A stretch of 22,660 bases of DNA from a virus: the IMG/VR virus record IMGVR_UViG_3300005613_000432, positions 1 through 22,660 of that record; one strand, written 5' to 3'. Of the stretch, positions 7,304 to 14,683 are shown piece after piece. The position numbers were made by a program, and so were the translations under genes. Positions within the stretch are counted from its first letter, which is position 1, and the number at the start of each line of letters is the position of its first letter. Under the pieces are notes generated by a model, which saw nothing but the letters and a program-made list of their open reading frames with translations, was not told the DNA's origin and made no database searches.

Positions 7304-8311
7304 CTACGGCAGCGTAGCTACACCATTGTGCACCTGGATGCGGAACAGCTTGGCGTAAGTCGAATCGTACTGACCCGCCAGGGTCAACTCCACCAACGTC
7401 TGGCCGTCCTCCTCCGCCAGCTCCGCCACATTCTGGATCAGATAAGCCCCGTCGATGTAGATGTACTTGCTGGAGCCGCTCTCGATCTCAGAGCCCGTGC
7501 TCTCGATGCGTACTAACTGCACCGTCCCCGCGTCGTACTTGGTGGTGATCAGCGTCTTGGTCGTCGAATCCAACACCAGCCCCAGCACCAACTGCGGAGA
7601 GCCAAGCGCGAACTTCTTCTCACTGTGCTTGGTGAAATACTTCTGACCATCACTCGTCTGGAACGGCGCGAAGTGCTCGCCCATGTCCCAACCGAACCTG
7701 CGGAACGCAGTGGTGATCTGGGTGTCCCCCAACGTGCCACCGGCGTCGTCCATGTACAACTTGGACTTGTTCATCAGCACGCTCTCCACCGTCCGATCGG
7801 AGAGGTCCGCCGTGAAAGTGGTAGTGTCGTTCTTCCGCCCCACCAGCGGCGCCGTCACCTGCCAGATACCGTTCACATCGCCCTCGATCTTCAGCCCTGT
7901 AGCGAACGCATACGGAGCCTCCCACGCTTGCACGTCGTCCCCCCACTCCACGGTAAACGTCTTGGGCGTGTTGGCGCTGGTCAAGGCCGGATCGAAATCC
8001 CACAGATACGAGCTGGGATAATTCGAGCTGTCGGGCTGCGAGGCCGTCACCGTCTCGATGGCCATCAACAGCGGATAGATGATGTCCTCGAAAGTAACGT
8101 CGCCCACCAGGTCGCCCAACTCCGCCTTCTGCGACGGAGCCTCAGCCCGGAACGCCCCCACCAGCGAGCCGCGCTCCTCCTCTCGCTGCTGCCAATCTAG
8201 GTCGCCCACCGTCGGATGCAGCAAGAATTGCATCCACTTGGCCGTAGCTGCCACCGCTGTCCCGGCAGTATCCTCCGCACCCGCCTGTACCTTATAAAAT
8301 GGACTTGCCAT
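7304..8311 (-). CDS. major tail tube protein (335 aa)
   Basis: This is the probable subunit of the tail tube. ATG at 8311 has AGGAGG six bases upstream, lying inside the 3' end of the previous glycosyltransferase gene, with a 20-base overlap. The sequence is beta-rich and soluble, with a 'FTVEWGDDVQAW' strand, 'ATGLKIEGDVNGIWQVTAPL', 'ALGSPQLVLGLVLDSTT' and 'LVELTLAGQYDSTYAKLFRI'. The Gly-rich 'KIEGDVNG-W' block resembles siphophage tube proteins. It sits directly upstream of the chaperone pair and tape measure, the expected order. At 335 residues it is longer than lambda gpV, which is common for tube proteins with an added surface domain. The upstream glycosyltransferases might modify it, but nothing in this sequence proves that. 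Confidence 0.88.
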   Translation of the reverse strand: MASPFYKVQAGAEDTAGTAVAATAKWMQFLLHPTVGDLDWQQREEERGSLVGAFRAEAPSQKAELGDLVGDVTFEDIIYPLLMAIETVTASQPDSSNYPSSYLWDFDPALTSANTPKTFTVEWGDDVQAWEAPYAFATGLKIEGDVNGIWQVTAPLVGRKNDTTTFTADLSDRTVESVLMNKSKLYMDDAGGTLGDTQITTAFRRFGWDMGEHFAPFQTSDGQKYFTKHSEKKFALGSPQLVLGLVLDSTTKTLITTKYDAGTVQLVRIESTGSEIESGSSKYIYIDGAYLIQNVAELAEEDGQTLVELTLAGQYDSTYAKLFRIQVHNGVATLP

Positions 8312-9185
8312 GACTTACCTCCTTGGTTTTGATTGGATGCCCCTTCAGGGCCCCCGATAGCTTCTCTACCTTCTTCTTTGCCGCCCTCTTCCGCTTCCCG
8401 TGTCGCGCCTTCACCACGGACTGGCCCTCGACTTCCCGATAGAGACCCGAGGCTGCCAGCCCCTTCTGCGTCCTGCCCTTCCTGGCCAGCTCCAGCACGT
8501 CCCGCGCCGTTAGGTCACGCGCTGGCACGCCGATCAAGAAGCGACTGCCTCCCACGAACTTTAGAGCTTTTTCCATCCACTTCCTCCTGAATAATTCGCC
8601 CGCCTCCTCGATATGTCGGCTCGTCTCGGCAGTGTGGCTGCCGCGACCCAGATGCACCACGGCGGGCTCGGTGGTGACGAACTTGCGACCGTCCAGGACG
8701 GCCCGATACGACAAGTCCAGGTCGTCGTAGCCAAAGAAAAACTGCTCGTCGAAGCCGCCAACGCTTTCAAACCAGTCCCGTCGCACCGCACAGCAAGCTC
8801 CGCTGATAAAGTTGGTATACCGTGAGGGCTGGCCGTCGGGCTTCATCTGCTCAGCGCCCGCGATGGCCACGTCGGGATCATCAAAGGCGTCCAACACCCC
8901 CTCTAGCCAACCCTGGCTGAGCTCTATATCCGTGTTGAGGAAGAGGACGATCTCCGCCTCCCCCGCCGCCGCCCCCTGGTTGCACGCTTTGGCAAAGCCC
9001 GTGTTCTCCTCGTTCAGGACGGACGCTACGTCTACCTGCTCCATCAGCCATTCGTGCGTGCCATCAGTCGAGCCATTATCTACCACCACATAACTGGCCT
9101 GCGGCGCAGTCGCCTCTATCTGGATGATGAGTCCCTGGAGGAGGGGGAGCGTATTGTAAGACGGAATTACTATATCAACCTTCAT
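8292..9185 (-). CDS. family 2 glycosyltransferase with a basic C-terminal extension (297 aa)
   Basis: This is a GT-A fold sugar transferase of the rhamnosyltransferase-like type. Visible motifs in order are 'DIVIPSYN' (4-11), 'VVVDNGSTDGT' (33-43), 'NTGFAKACNQG' (61-71), the DXD-like 'FLNTDIEL' (82-89), and 'FFFGYDDLDLSYRA' (149-162), which holds the usual acidic catalytic region. It transfers a nucleotide-activated sugar to an unknown acceptor, probably in the cytoplasm. The enzyme core ends near 205. Residues about 209-252 carry 'FLIGVPARDLTARDV' and 'ASGLY', a pattern I recall from small phage head-region proteins. A Lys/Arg-rich tail follows (257-297). ATG 9185 overlaps the previous stop (ATGA). 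It is the last gene of a four-gene cassette and runs into the tail tube gene. Confidence 0.92.
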   Translation of the reverse strand: MKVDIVIPSYNTLPLLQGLIIQIEATAPQASYVVVDNGSTDGTHEWLMEQVDVASVLNEENTGFAKACNQGAAAGEAEIVLFLNTDIELSQGWLEGVLDAFDDPDVAIAGAEQMKPDGQPSRYTNFISGACCAVRRDWFESVGGFDEQFFFGYDDLDLSYRAVLDGRKFVTTEPAVVHLGRGSHTAETSRHIEEAGELFRRKWMEKALKFVGGSRFLIGVPARDLTARDVLELARKGRTQKGLAASGLYREVEGQSVVKARHGKRKRAAKKKVEKLSGALKGHPIKTKEVSHGKSIL

Positions 9186-9844
9186 AGGCCCATCTCCTCC
9201 ACATACCGCCGCGTCACTGCCTCGCGCTCCTGATAGTGATGCGGACGGTGACTATAACCCACCCCGTCCCCCTCTGGTAGATTTACCAGCCGATCGTGCA
9301 GCTCCAGCGACGCCAGATGCACAGGCTGCCCCTCGCCCACCGCCAGCGAGAACCAGATGTCCTCGTGAATCCAGAGGCCGTTCACATCCCTCGGCGGCCT
9401 GAGCTCAGGAAAGCCCGCCCGTCTCAAAATGTGCTTTCGGAACATCCAGAAGCGGCTCTTGACGATCTCCACGCTCCCAAAGGCGTCCTGAGCATAGAAC
9501 GGCGGCGACTTGCCCAACCTCCGCCCAAACGCCCCTGTAATGGCGTCTGGTCGCTGCTTGGCCAGCGCCAGCGCGTCGGCCACGAATCTCACGTCCCCAG
9601 GCTTCAGGTCGTCCTGGATCACCATCACCCAGTCGGTACGAGCATACAGGGCGAAGGGGATCACCAGGAACGGCCCCGCGTCCCATGGAATGTGAACCGA
9701 CCGCTCCACCCCAAAATCCTCACAGCCAGCGTTATTGATCAGCAGCAACTCGGGCCGCTCGGTCTGCGCCCGCAGCATGGCGATGATCTGGGCCATGTTC
9801 TGAGGGCGTTTGTAGTTTATGAGAATGGCAGTGACTTCAGTCAT
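9182..9844 (-). CDS. glycosyltransferase-like protein (220 aa)
   Basis: A compact GT-A-like enzyme. It begins 'TAILINYKRPQNM' (5-17), where a nucleotide-binding strand is expected, has the acidic 'VMVIQDDL' (73-80) in the DXD position, and 'LWIHEDIWFSLAVG' (157-170) where the catalytic acid of GT2-like enzymes usually lies. Donor and acceptor sugars cannot be read from sequence. It starts at ATG 9844 overlapping the upstream stop, and ends overlapping the next enzyme, so the cassette is translationally coupled. It has no membrane segment or signal peptide, so it is probably cytoplasmic. At 220 residues it is near the minimum for a full GT-A domain. Confidence 0.82.
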   Translation of the reverse strand: MTEVTAILINYKRPQNMAQIIAMLRAQTERPELLLINNAGCEDFGVERSVHIPWDAGPFLVIPFALYARTDWVMVIQDDLKPGDVRFVADALALAKQRPDAITGAFGRRLGKSPPFYAQDAFGSVEIVKSRFWMFRKHILRRAGFPELRPPRDVNGLWIHEDIWFSLAVGEGQPVHLASLELHDRLVNLPEGDGVGYSHRPHHYQEREAVTRRYVEEMGL

Positions 9845-10374
9845 CCCTCCGACCCCCGATCCACCTCGGCCGCCACCCTATCCAGCCAATAAAACGAACA
9901 GCCGATGTCCCACAGCTTGCGAATGAAATAGAAATCCCCACAGAGGGCCTTCCCAAAACTTGTGATGTGCTCCTGCCAAACCTCGCGCCTCGCCAGGAAA
10001 CAGGGCGAGCCAATCTTGCCCAGCACAGGCGGCCCCCGCCAGTTCGCCCCATCTGGCAGCACCTCCCCCCCGAAGTGCAGCCGCCGCATCCTGACCACGA
10101 TCACGTCGGGATCATCTTTAGCCGCCTTCTTCGCCTCCGCCACGAAATTGGGGTCGCACAGGTAATCATCGTCGTCCAGGATGTAGACGTACCGCCCCTT
10201 CAACACAGGCCCCGCCGCGGCCAGGCTGATATTGGCGTCGAGCAGTCCGTCCGCGCCCTCGATAAAGACCTGCTCCAGGTCTGGATCCGTCTGAGCGGCG
10301 ACCGAGCGCTTGTTGCGCTCCAGCAGTTCCTCGCGGCCTGGGCTGCATCGGGTGACGATGGATAGGAATGGCAT
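9841..10374 (-). CDS. glycosyltransferase-like protein (177 aa)
   Basis: A small GT-A-like protein: 'PFLSIVTRCSPGREELLERN' at the N-terminus, a strand-helix unit, then 'GRYVYILDDDDYL' (60-72) with the acidic metal-binding cluster expected of a DXD site, and 'SPCFLARREVW' later. I chose ATG 10374, which overlaps the previous stop as TGATG and lies eight bases after GGGGGAGG. A GTG at 10377 is an equally spaced alternative that adds one residue. The domain looks short at its C-terminus compared with usual GT2 enzymes of 220-300 residues, so it may need a partner from the cassette or may act on small substrates. Substrate is unknown. Confidence 0.78.
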   Translation of the reverse strand: MPFLSIVTRCSPGREELLERNKRSVAAQTDPDLEQVFIEGADGLLDANISLAAAGPVLKGRYVYILDDDDYLCDPNFVAEAKKAAKDDPDVIVVRMRRLHFGGEVLPDGANWRGPPVLGKIGSPCFLARREVWQEHITSFGKALCGDFYFIRKLWDIGCSFYWLDRVAAEVDRGSEG

Positions 10375-10985
10375 CACCTATACCTCCCCCTCGCCTTCGC
10401 CTCCGTCACCCACAACTTCCCGTAGTACACCTGCTTCAACTTCGTCCTGGCCTCAGACCGCTTCGACTGCAAATGCACCAGATGACAACCCGCCATCACC
10501 GCACACTCCAACGGATCGTTCACCCGCACCCCATCCACCCGATACACCCAATGCCCAGGGCTAACCTCCAGGCTCTCGTGATGCCTCACCACGCGGGGAA
10601 TGGGATACGGCAAAGCGTGGGGCGCGTCCCGCCTCAGCCCGATCATATAGGCCGGCGCCGTCAGGCCATCGGGCAACTCCCCCACCAACCGCTCGTCAGC
10701 GTCAATGAACAGGTAGTAATCGCCTTCCTCACCGACCAGGCACGCCGTCCGCTTGATACACTCGTCGGGCCAGCAGCCAGGGGGAGGCATGATCACGCCG
10801 GCTCCGTAGTCCAGCGCAATCTCCACCGTCCGATCCGTGCTACACCCGTCGGGGTGCTGATGAGGGAAGTCGGCGTAGGCCCCGTCCACCACCACGCACC
10901 GAGCGACCTTGCCCGCCAGAGAATCCAGGCAGCCCTCGATCATACCCTCTTCATCAAAGGCGATCACGCAGGCGATCCACATCAT
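10374..10985 (-). CDS. glycosyltransferase family 2-like protein (203 aa)
   Basis: First enzyme of the glycosylation cassette. 'WIACVIAFDEEGMIEGCLDS' (3-22) is a typical start of GT2 proteins that add sugars to lipid or protein. It is followed by 'CVVVDGAYADF' (30-40), 'CSTDRTVEIALDYG' (48-61) and the DXD-like 'YLFIDADERL' (91-100). C-terminal conserved His residues lie in 'HHESLEVSPGHWVYR'. I chose ATG 10985, which overlaps the stop of the tail terminator gene (ATGATG). The frame stays open upstream to 11015, but that would overlap the previous gene by 34 bases. The stop overlaps the next enzyme. Acceptor is unknown; virion proteins or cell-surface glycans are the natural guesses. Confidence 0.83.
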   Translation of the reverse strand: MMWIACVIAFDEEGMIEGCLDSLAGKVARCVVVDGAYADFPHQHPDGCSTDRTVEIALDYGAGVIMPPPGCWPDECIKRTACLVGEEGDYYLFIDADERLVGELPDGLTAPAYMIGLRRDAPHALPYPIPRVVRHHESLEVSPGHWVYRVDGVRVNDPLECAVMAGCHLVHLQSKRSEARTKLKQVYYGKLWVTEAKARGRYR

Positions 10986-11425
10986 GCCCCCGTCACAATC
11001 GCCTCGTGGCACCAAACCTCCAGGCGCAGCGCCGCGCCGATGTAATCCGTATCAAACGGCGGCAACAGGCCCACGCGATAGCCCGTGATCAACGCCTGCT
11101 TTACCGTGGCTAGTTCGTCCAGGGTTAGCGCTTGGGCATAGCGAACTATGAAACGGTCGATGAACGGCGCCGCGTCGCCAAAGTTCTGAGCGATGCTTCC
11201 CTGCCCCAGGGGGCTGACGTAGACACAAAGCCAGATGTTATGTTTATTGTGCGAAAGCTGCCCAGCGGAGAAGGCAATGTCGCCCTCGTCCAGCAGGGGC
11301 ACGGCGGCGGGTAGGTTGCCTGTAGGCAGCGTCTGGGGCAGGTCGTCATAGCTATAGGCGGTCACAATGCCTGTGATCCCCGCGTTGATGTCCTTGATTC
11401 GGTCGAAGACAGTCTCCAGGCTCAC
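10982..11425 (-). CDS. tail terminator-like / head-tail joining protein (147 aa)
   Basis: A 147-residue protein right after the head-tail connector gene. It starts with GTG at 11425, five bases after AGGAGG; that ribosome site also encodes the last two Arg codons of the upstream gene. Size, position and the alternation of helices and strands ('FIDRFIVRYAQALTLDELAT', then 'YIGAALRLEVWCHEAI') fit the small proteins that cap the tail tube or occupy the neck. These families are too divergent for a firm name by eye. The usual next gene is the tail tube; here four glycosyltransferase genes come between. Confidence 0.65.
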   Translation of the reverse strand: MSLETVFDRIKDINAGITGIVTAYSYDDLPQTLPTGNLPAAVPLLDEGDIAFSAGQLSHNKHNIWLCVYVSPLGQGSIAQNFGDAAPFIDRFIVRYAQALTLDELATVKQALITGYRVGLLPPFDTDYIGAALRLEVWCHEAIVTGA

Positions 11426-11427
11426 GC

Positions 11428-12222
11428 CTACCTCCTGTGGTAAAACGTTGTCGCGTTCTGAATGTCCGTCGGCAACGAGGCCGGCACATGCACCGCCCCC
11501 GTCTCAGGAAACGCTATCTTCATAAATGGAGCGTCTTTCTGCTTATAGAGCCAGGCCGCCAGCCTCAGTACCCAGTGCACCACGTCCGCCGAGGGCTGCC
11601 AGATGGTGATGGCCGAGGCGGCCGTGTGCTCTGCCGCCGTCGTGCCATTCTTGCCCCGCTCCACCGTCAAGGCATTGTCCGTAATAGCCGTTATGTACAG
11701 TTGCTCGCTCCCGATCTTGACAACCTGCTGCACCGCGAAGTTGTCACCGTCAGACACGTTCAGCGTAGTTGCCGCCGCCGTCAGCGGGTCGTCCTGCACC
11801 GTATCCCCCGAGCTGGCCCAGGCGTTGTCGTAGTCGTTGTGCCAGCCCCATAGCCCTAACACTGTGATGGCCCGCTGCCGCGTGCTCAAGTAGTTGAAAG
11901 ACTCCCCGCAGTTCTTTTCGATTTCAATCCACAACTTGGGATAGAAATTCAACGGATACAGGAAATAATCGTCCGAGGAGATAGCATCCCCGTCGCCGTT
12001 GGTGAGCGTAGTGAGACTGAGCAGATCGGCTGCGAGGCGCAACTCGTAGGCGTCCTGGTAGTCGTAATACCGCGTCTCCAGCTTCTCGAAGAAGGACCGC
12101 CGCGTCAGCGTGTCCCAGATGCGACTAGCGCGCGTGCAGATATTCTTGAGCAGAGCATCATCGCCCGCGCCCGTGACGCCCAGGTAGGTTTTCAGGTCTG
12201 AAAATCCAACATACTCGTTCAT
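11428..12222 (-). CDS. head-tail connector / head completion protein (264 aa)
   Basis: The N-terminus 'YVGFSDLKTYLGV' and 'DDALLKNICTRASRIWDTLT' is the small helical fold of phage head-tail adaptors (HK97 gp6-like), which dock below the portal. Such adaptors are usually 100-200 residues. Here a beta segment follows at about 145-205, 'TAAATTLNVSDGDNF', 'VVKIGSEQLYITAI' and 'LTVERGKNGTTAAEH'. It resembles a small module I have seen inserted in other phage structural proteins. The C-terminal helix 'VVHWVLRLAAWLYKQKDAPF' completes the adaptor. ATG 12222 overlaps the lipoprotein stop as ATGA, and the last codons supply the ribosome site of the next gene. Confidence 0.75.
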   Translation of the reverse strand: MNEYVGFSDLKTYLGVTGAGDDALLKNICTRASRIWDTLTRRSFFEKLETRYYDYQDAYELRLAADLLSLTTLTNGDGDAISSDDYFLYPLNFYPKLWIEIEKNCGESFNYLSTRQRAITVLGLWGWHNDYDNAWASSGDTVQDDPLTAAATTLNVSDGDNFAVQQVVKIGSEQLYITAITDNALTVERGKNGTTAAEHTAASAITIWQPSADVVHWVLRLAAWLYKQKDAPFMKIAFPETGAVHVPASLPTDIQNATTFYHRR

Positions 12223-12722
12223 CTCTGCCAGTAGATGTAAGCCTTCAGGGTGCTGGTAGACGATTCGGATACTGCGACCCGAACGTAGTCGTCCACCCAG
12301 AAGGGCTCATAGATCTCGTTTGTGCCATCGAAGGTGACGTTAGTGTTCGTGTTGTCCTGCACCGTCCGCCGAGGATAGACCCAGGTGTCGGTGTAGTAGT
12401 TGCTGAGCGACAGGATGGTATCCGACGGTGCATGTTCAGCCCCAATCACCACATCGGTGGTGGTGGAGATGTCGGCAGTATAGTTGAGATAGATAGCCAT
12501 CACCTGGCCGCGCACCATCTCGTCAGTATCAGCAGTCCCCGTCGCGGCCCCCGCTGCCCCGCTCACCGTCACCGATGCCAGCGCCCGGCCCACGCCAAGC
12601 GATTGAGTGGCGGCTGCGGGAACACACTGCCCGCATCCCGCCAGGCCGATCAGCAGAGCCAGGACCAGGCATAGGCCCAAAAGCGCCGCCAGGCCGGGTC
12701 TCAGGATAGGCTGTATCTTCAT
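12219..12722 (-). CDS. predicted lipoprotein with a phage structural-type domain (167 aa)
   Basis: ATG 12722 overlaps the previous stop and has GGAGG seven bases upstream. Residues 1-30 form a classic type II signal: 'MKIQPILRP', a Leu-rich core, then lipobox 'LAGC' with Cys30. That predicts export and lipid attachment in the host membrane. The mature part looks like an all-beta virion accessory domain: 'GQVMAIYLNYTADISTTTDV', 'SLSNYYTDTWVYPRR', and a final 'VDDYVRVAVSESSTSTLKAY' strand pair. Phage proteins with that last motif are common near capsid genes, usually without a signal peptide. The role is unknown: a membrane-anchored virion part, an assembly anchor or a superinfection factor are all possible. 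It lies between the capsid and connector genes. Confidence 0.72.
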   Translation of the reverse strand: MKIQPILRPGLAALLGLCLVLALLIGLAGCGQCVPAAATQSLGVGRALASVTVSGAAGAATGTADTDEMVRGQVMAIYLNYTADISTTTDVVIGAEHAPSDTILSLSNYYTDTWVYPRRTVQDNTNTNVTFDGTNEIYEPFWVDDYVRVAVSESSTSTLKAYIYWQR

Positions 12723-12919
12723 GGTGTTGCCTCCAGCTTCCTGCTCTTGATCTTCTCTTCGGGCTCAATGACCACCAGCAGGTTCGGATGCGTCTTCTTG
12801 AGATAGTCGACGAATGGCTTGGGCAGGTTGTGAGTGCCAGCGGGAACGCGCTCCAGCCGCCGCTTGCCCAGTTCAATAGCCGCCCATCCCTGATAGGCTT
12901 CCTTCAGTGCGACTTTCAT
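12719..12919 (-). CDS. small hypothetical protein (66 aa)
   Basis: The true start is ATG 12919, with GGGAGG eight bases upstream; the frame is open further upstream, but that would run into the previous gene. The 66 residues are basic and soluble ('MKVALKEAYQGWAAIELGKR', 'LPKPFVDYLKKTHPNLLVV', 'EEKIKSRKLEATP'). No known motif is recognised. Tiny proteins like this often sit between capsid and connector genes in siphophages. The stop overlaps the start of the second lipoprotein, so the two are probably co-translated. Confidence 0.7.
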   Translation of the reverse strand: MKVALKEAYQGWAAIELGKRRLERVPAGTHNLPKPFVDYLKKTHPNLLVVIEPEEKIKSRKLEATP

Positions 12920-12942
12920 AGTTGTTGCCTCCCGTTGTAGTA

Positions 12943-12974
12943 GGGGAGGGGCTGGATTAGCGCTACCCCTCCCC
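12943..12974 (-). other. G/C-rich stem-loop between genes
   Basis: GGGGAGGGG (12943-12951) and CCCCTCCCC (12966-12974) form a perfect nine-base stem with a 14-base loop. It lies between the stop of the large lipoprotein gene and the start of the 66-residue gene. No T-run follows on the minus strand, so it is not a canonical terminator. It may protect mRNA ends or tune expression of downstream genes. Confidence 0.5.
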
Positions 12975-12981
12975 CGTTGCG

Positions 12982-14616
12982 CTACTGCAAGTTGATCTCG
13001 AACATCAGCAGCCACTCGCTGTCGAAACACATGAACCCCAACACGTCGTACTGGTCAATCGCCAGCGCGTTCCCGTCAGTGGTCCGAAGGTTCGTGGCAT
13101 TGACGTTGTAAGTCTGCGCGCTGTCCGCTGCCAGGTAGAGCATCTGCCCATCGGTGCAGCTACTTCCGAGAGTGAATGTTACTGTGCCCGAAGCCGTCAG
13201 GTTGTAGGCTGAGATGGTGGTGGGGGTTATCGTATCCCCGTCGCTTACCGCCAGGTCGTCGGCTTCCTGCAGGATCAGACCGTTGCTCATCACCAGGTTG
13301 CCTGCCACGGTCGCGCCGCCGTCCAGCCTGGCCGCGCCGTCCGCCTCCAGCGTCCCCTCCACATAGGCGTCTTCGCCATTCAGAGTAAGAGACGGTGAAC
13401 CGTCGCCGACCTTCAGGTTGCCAGTTTCGATGACCATGTAGCCGCTTGCGCCGCCGATGGTGTAGGTGATCACGTCGTCCGAGCTTGCCGCCGAGGTCGT
13501 GTCACTATCGGCGTCCCAAGTGATGGTCTGGCCCGCGATGTCGATGGCGCCGTCTACATCAACGGCGTCGAGATTGGTCGTGCCGTCCACGTCCAGATCG
13601 GTGTCGATGTCAGCACTGCCATTGACTTCCAGGTCGCCCTCGATCCCAACGTCATTATCACCGTCTGCGGTGGTGTAAGTGCCGCTACCGAAGTCTGTGA
13701 GTCCGCCGTCTATCGCTAGGCCATATACTGAACCAACGTCAATGTCAATGCCCTGCGTGATAGTCTCATTCGCGTCTAAGTGGATCGCGTCAGCAGCTTC
13801 TTCATCGCCCTTGACGGTTACGCTCCCCGTCTCAGCCTCTACCGTGATGTCGCCGCTGGCTGTATTGACATTGAACGCTCCTGTGCCGTCCACAGAGAAC
13901 GGCCCGCCGTCAATCGTAAGGCCGCTGGTGGCGCCCGTGTCAATGTTGATACCAGAAGTCACAGTATCGTTGGCGTCCAGGTGAATAGCACTGGCGTCCG
14001 CTTCACTGCCGATGATATTCACGCTTCCCGTTTCCGCGTCGATGGTGATGTCGCCAGTGGAAGCGCTCAGATTCGTTGCGCCATCGGTATCTATCGACCC
14101 GCCCGCCGTGATGTCCACGTCAAAGGCCGAGCCGTCCAGGTCGAAGGCGCCGTCCACATCAAGCGTGTCATTGATGACCACGTTCCCGTCGGGCACATCA
14201 AGAGCTGTGGCGGTGTTGGTCCCTGTGATGATCAACTGTTCCGCCGACGTATCCCAGTGCAAGTAATCCCCCGCAGTGTCAGAGTAGAAGATCACGTCTG
14301 CACCAGTCCCGTCAACGCCCATCGTGAACGCGCCCGCCAGGGCCAATGTCCCCTCGGCGTCCAGGTTCCCCGTCGCGCCGTCTATGTGAAACTTCTGCGT
14401 AGACAGATCGTCGGAGTAGAAATAAGCATCGGCTCCGTACCTCCACCAACAGTCCTTGCTGGCCAGGATGGCAATGCGCTCCCTGGCCTGAGCCCCTACG
14501 CCAGGCGTATCGACCTCGACCCACCCGCTCTGGTCAACCGCAGGCAGGAAGCAGCCAACGACCGCCGCTATCAAGGCGATCACAGCGAGCGCCTTGTAGA
14601 AAGGAATCTTGTTCAT
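12982..14616 (-). CDS. predicted lipoprotein with DLDVDG-type beta repeats (544 aa)
   Basis: I chose ATG 14616, which has GGAGG seven bases upstream. The frame is open further up, but that would overlap the capsid gene and gives non-protein-like sequence. Residues 1-22 are a lipoprotein signal: 'MNKIPFYK', a hydrophobic core, then lipobox 'VVGC' with Cys22. The remainder is acidic, Asp/Gly/Thr-rich and repetitive, as in beta-helix or fibre shafts. Two copies of a block of about 50 residues (188-238 and 255-305) share 'AETGSV' and 'AIHLDAN', with a 67-residue period. Shorter 'DLDVDG', 'GDLEVNG' and 'GTLEADG' units follow. The C-terminal 150 residues ('ITPTTISAYNLTASGTVTFT', 'DQYDVLGFMCFDSEWLLMFE') form a separate domain, probably for trimerisation or binding. 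A surface-attached adhesin or head fibre is possible. Confidence 0.78.
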   Translation of the reverse strand: MNKIPFYKALAVIALIAAVVGCFLPAVDQSGWVEVDTPGVGAQARERIAILASKDCWWRYGADAYFYSDDLSTQKFHIDGATGNLDAEGTLALAGAFTMGVDGTGADVIFYSDTAGDYLHWDTSAEQLIITGTNTATALDVPDGNVVINDTLDVDGAFDLDGSAFDVDITAGGSIDTDGATNLSASTGDITIDAETGSVNIIGSEADASAIHLDANDTVTSGINIDTGATSGLTIDGGPFSVDGTGAFNVNTASGDITVEAETGSVTVKGDEEAADAIHLDANETITQGIDIDVGSVYGLAIDGGLTDFGSGTYTTADGDNDVGIEGDLEVNGSADIDTDLDVDGTTNLDAVDVDGAIDIAGQTITWDADSDTTSAASSDDVITYTIGGASGYMVIETGNLKVGDGSPSLTLNGEDAYVEGTLEADGAARLDGGATVAGNLVMSNGLILQEADDLAVSDGDTITPTTISAYNLTASGTVTFTLGSSCTDGQMLYLAADSAQTYNVNATNLRTTDGNALAIDQYDVLGFMCFDSEWLLMFEINLQ

Positions 14617-14643
14617 TGTAGAACCTCCTGTTATTGGTTTGTA

Positions 14644-14672
14644 GGGGGATGCGAATTTGGTTCGCATCCCCC
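14644..14672 (-). other. strong stem-loop after the capsid gene
   Basis: GGGGGATGCGAA (14644-14655) pairs perfectly with TTCGCATCCCCC (14661-14672), leaving a five-base loop. It lies 12 bases after the capsid stop. On the minus strand the bases after the stem are 'tacaaaccaataac', with no T-run, so classical termination is unlikely. An RNA processing or 3'-stabilising role for the abundant capsid message is plausible. Confidence 0.6.
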
Positions 14673-14683
14673 CAGGCTTAACT

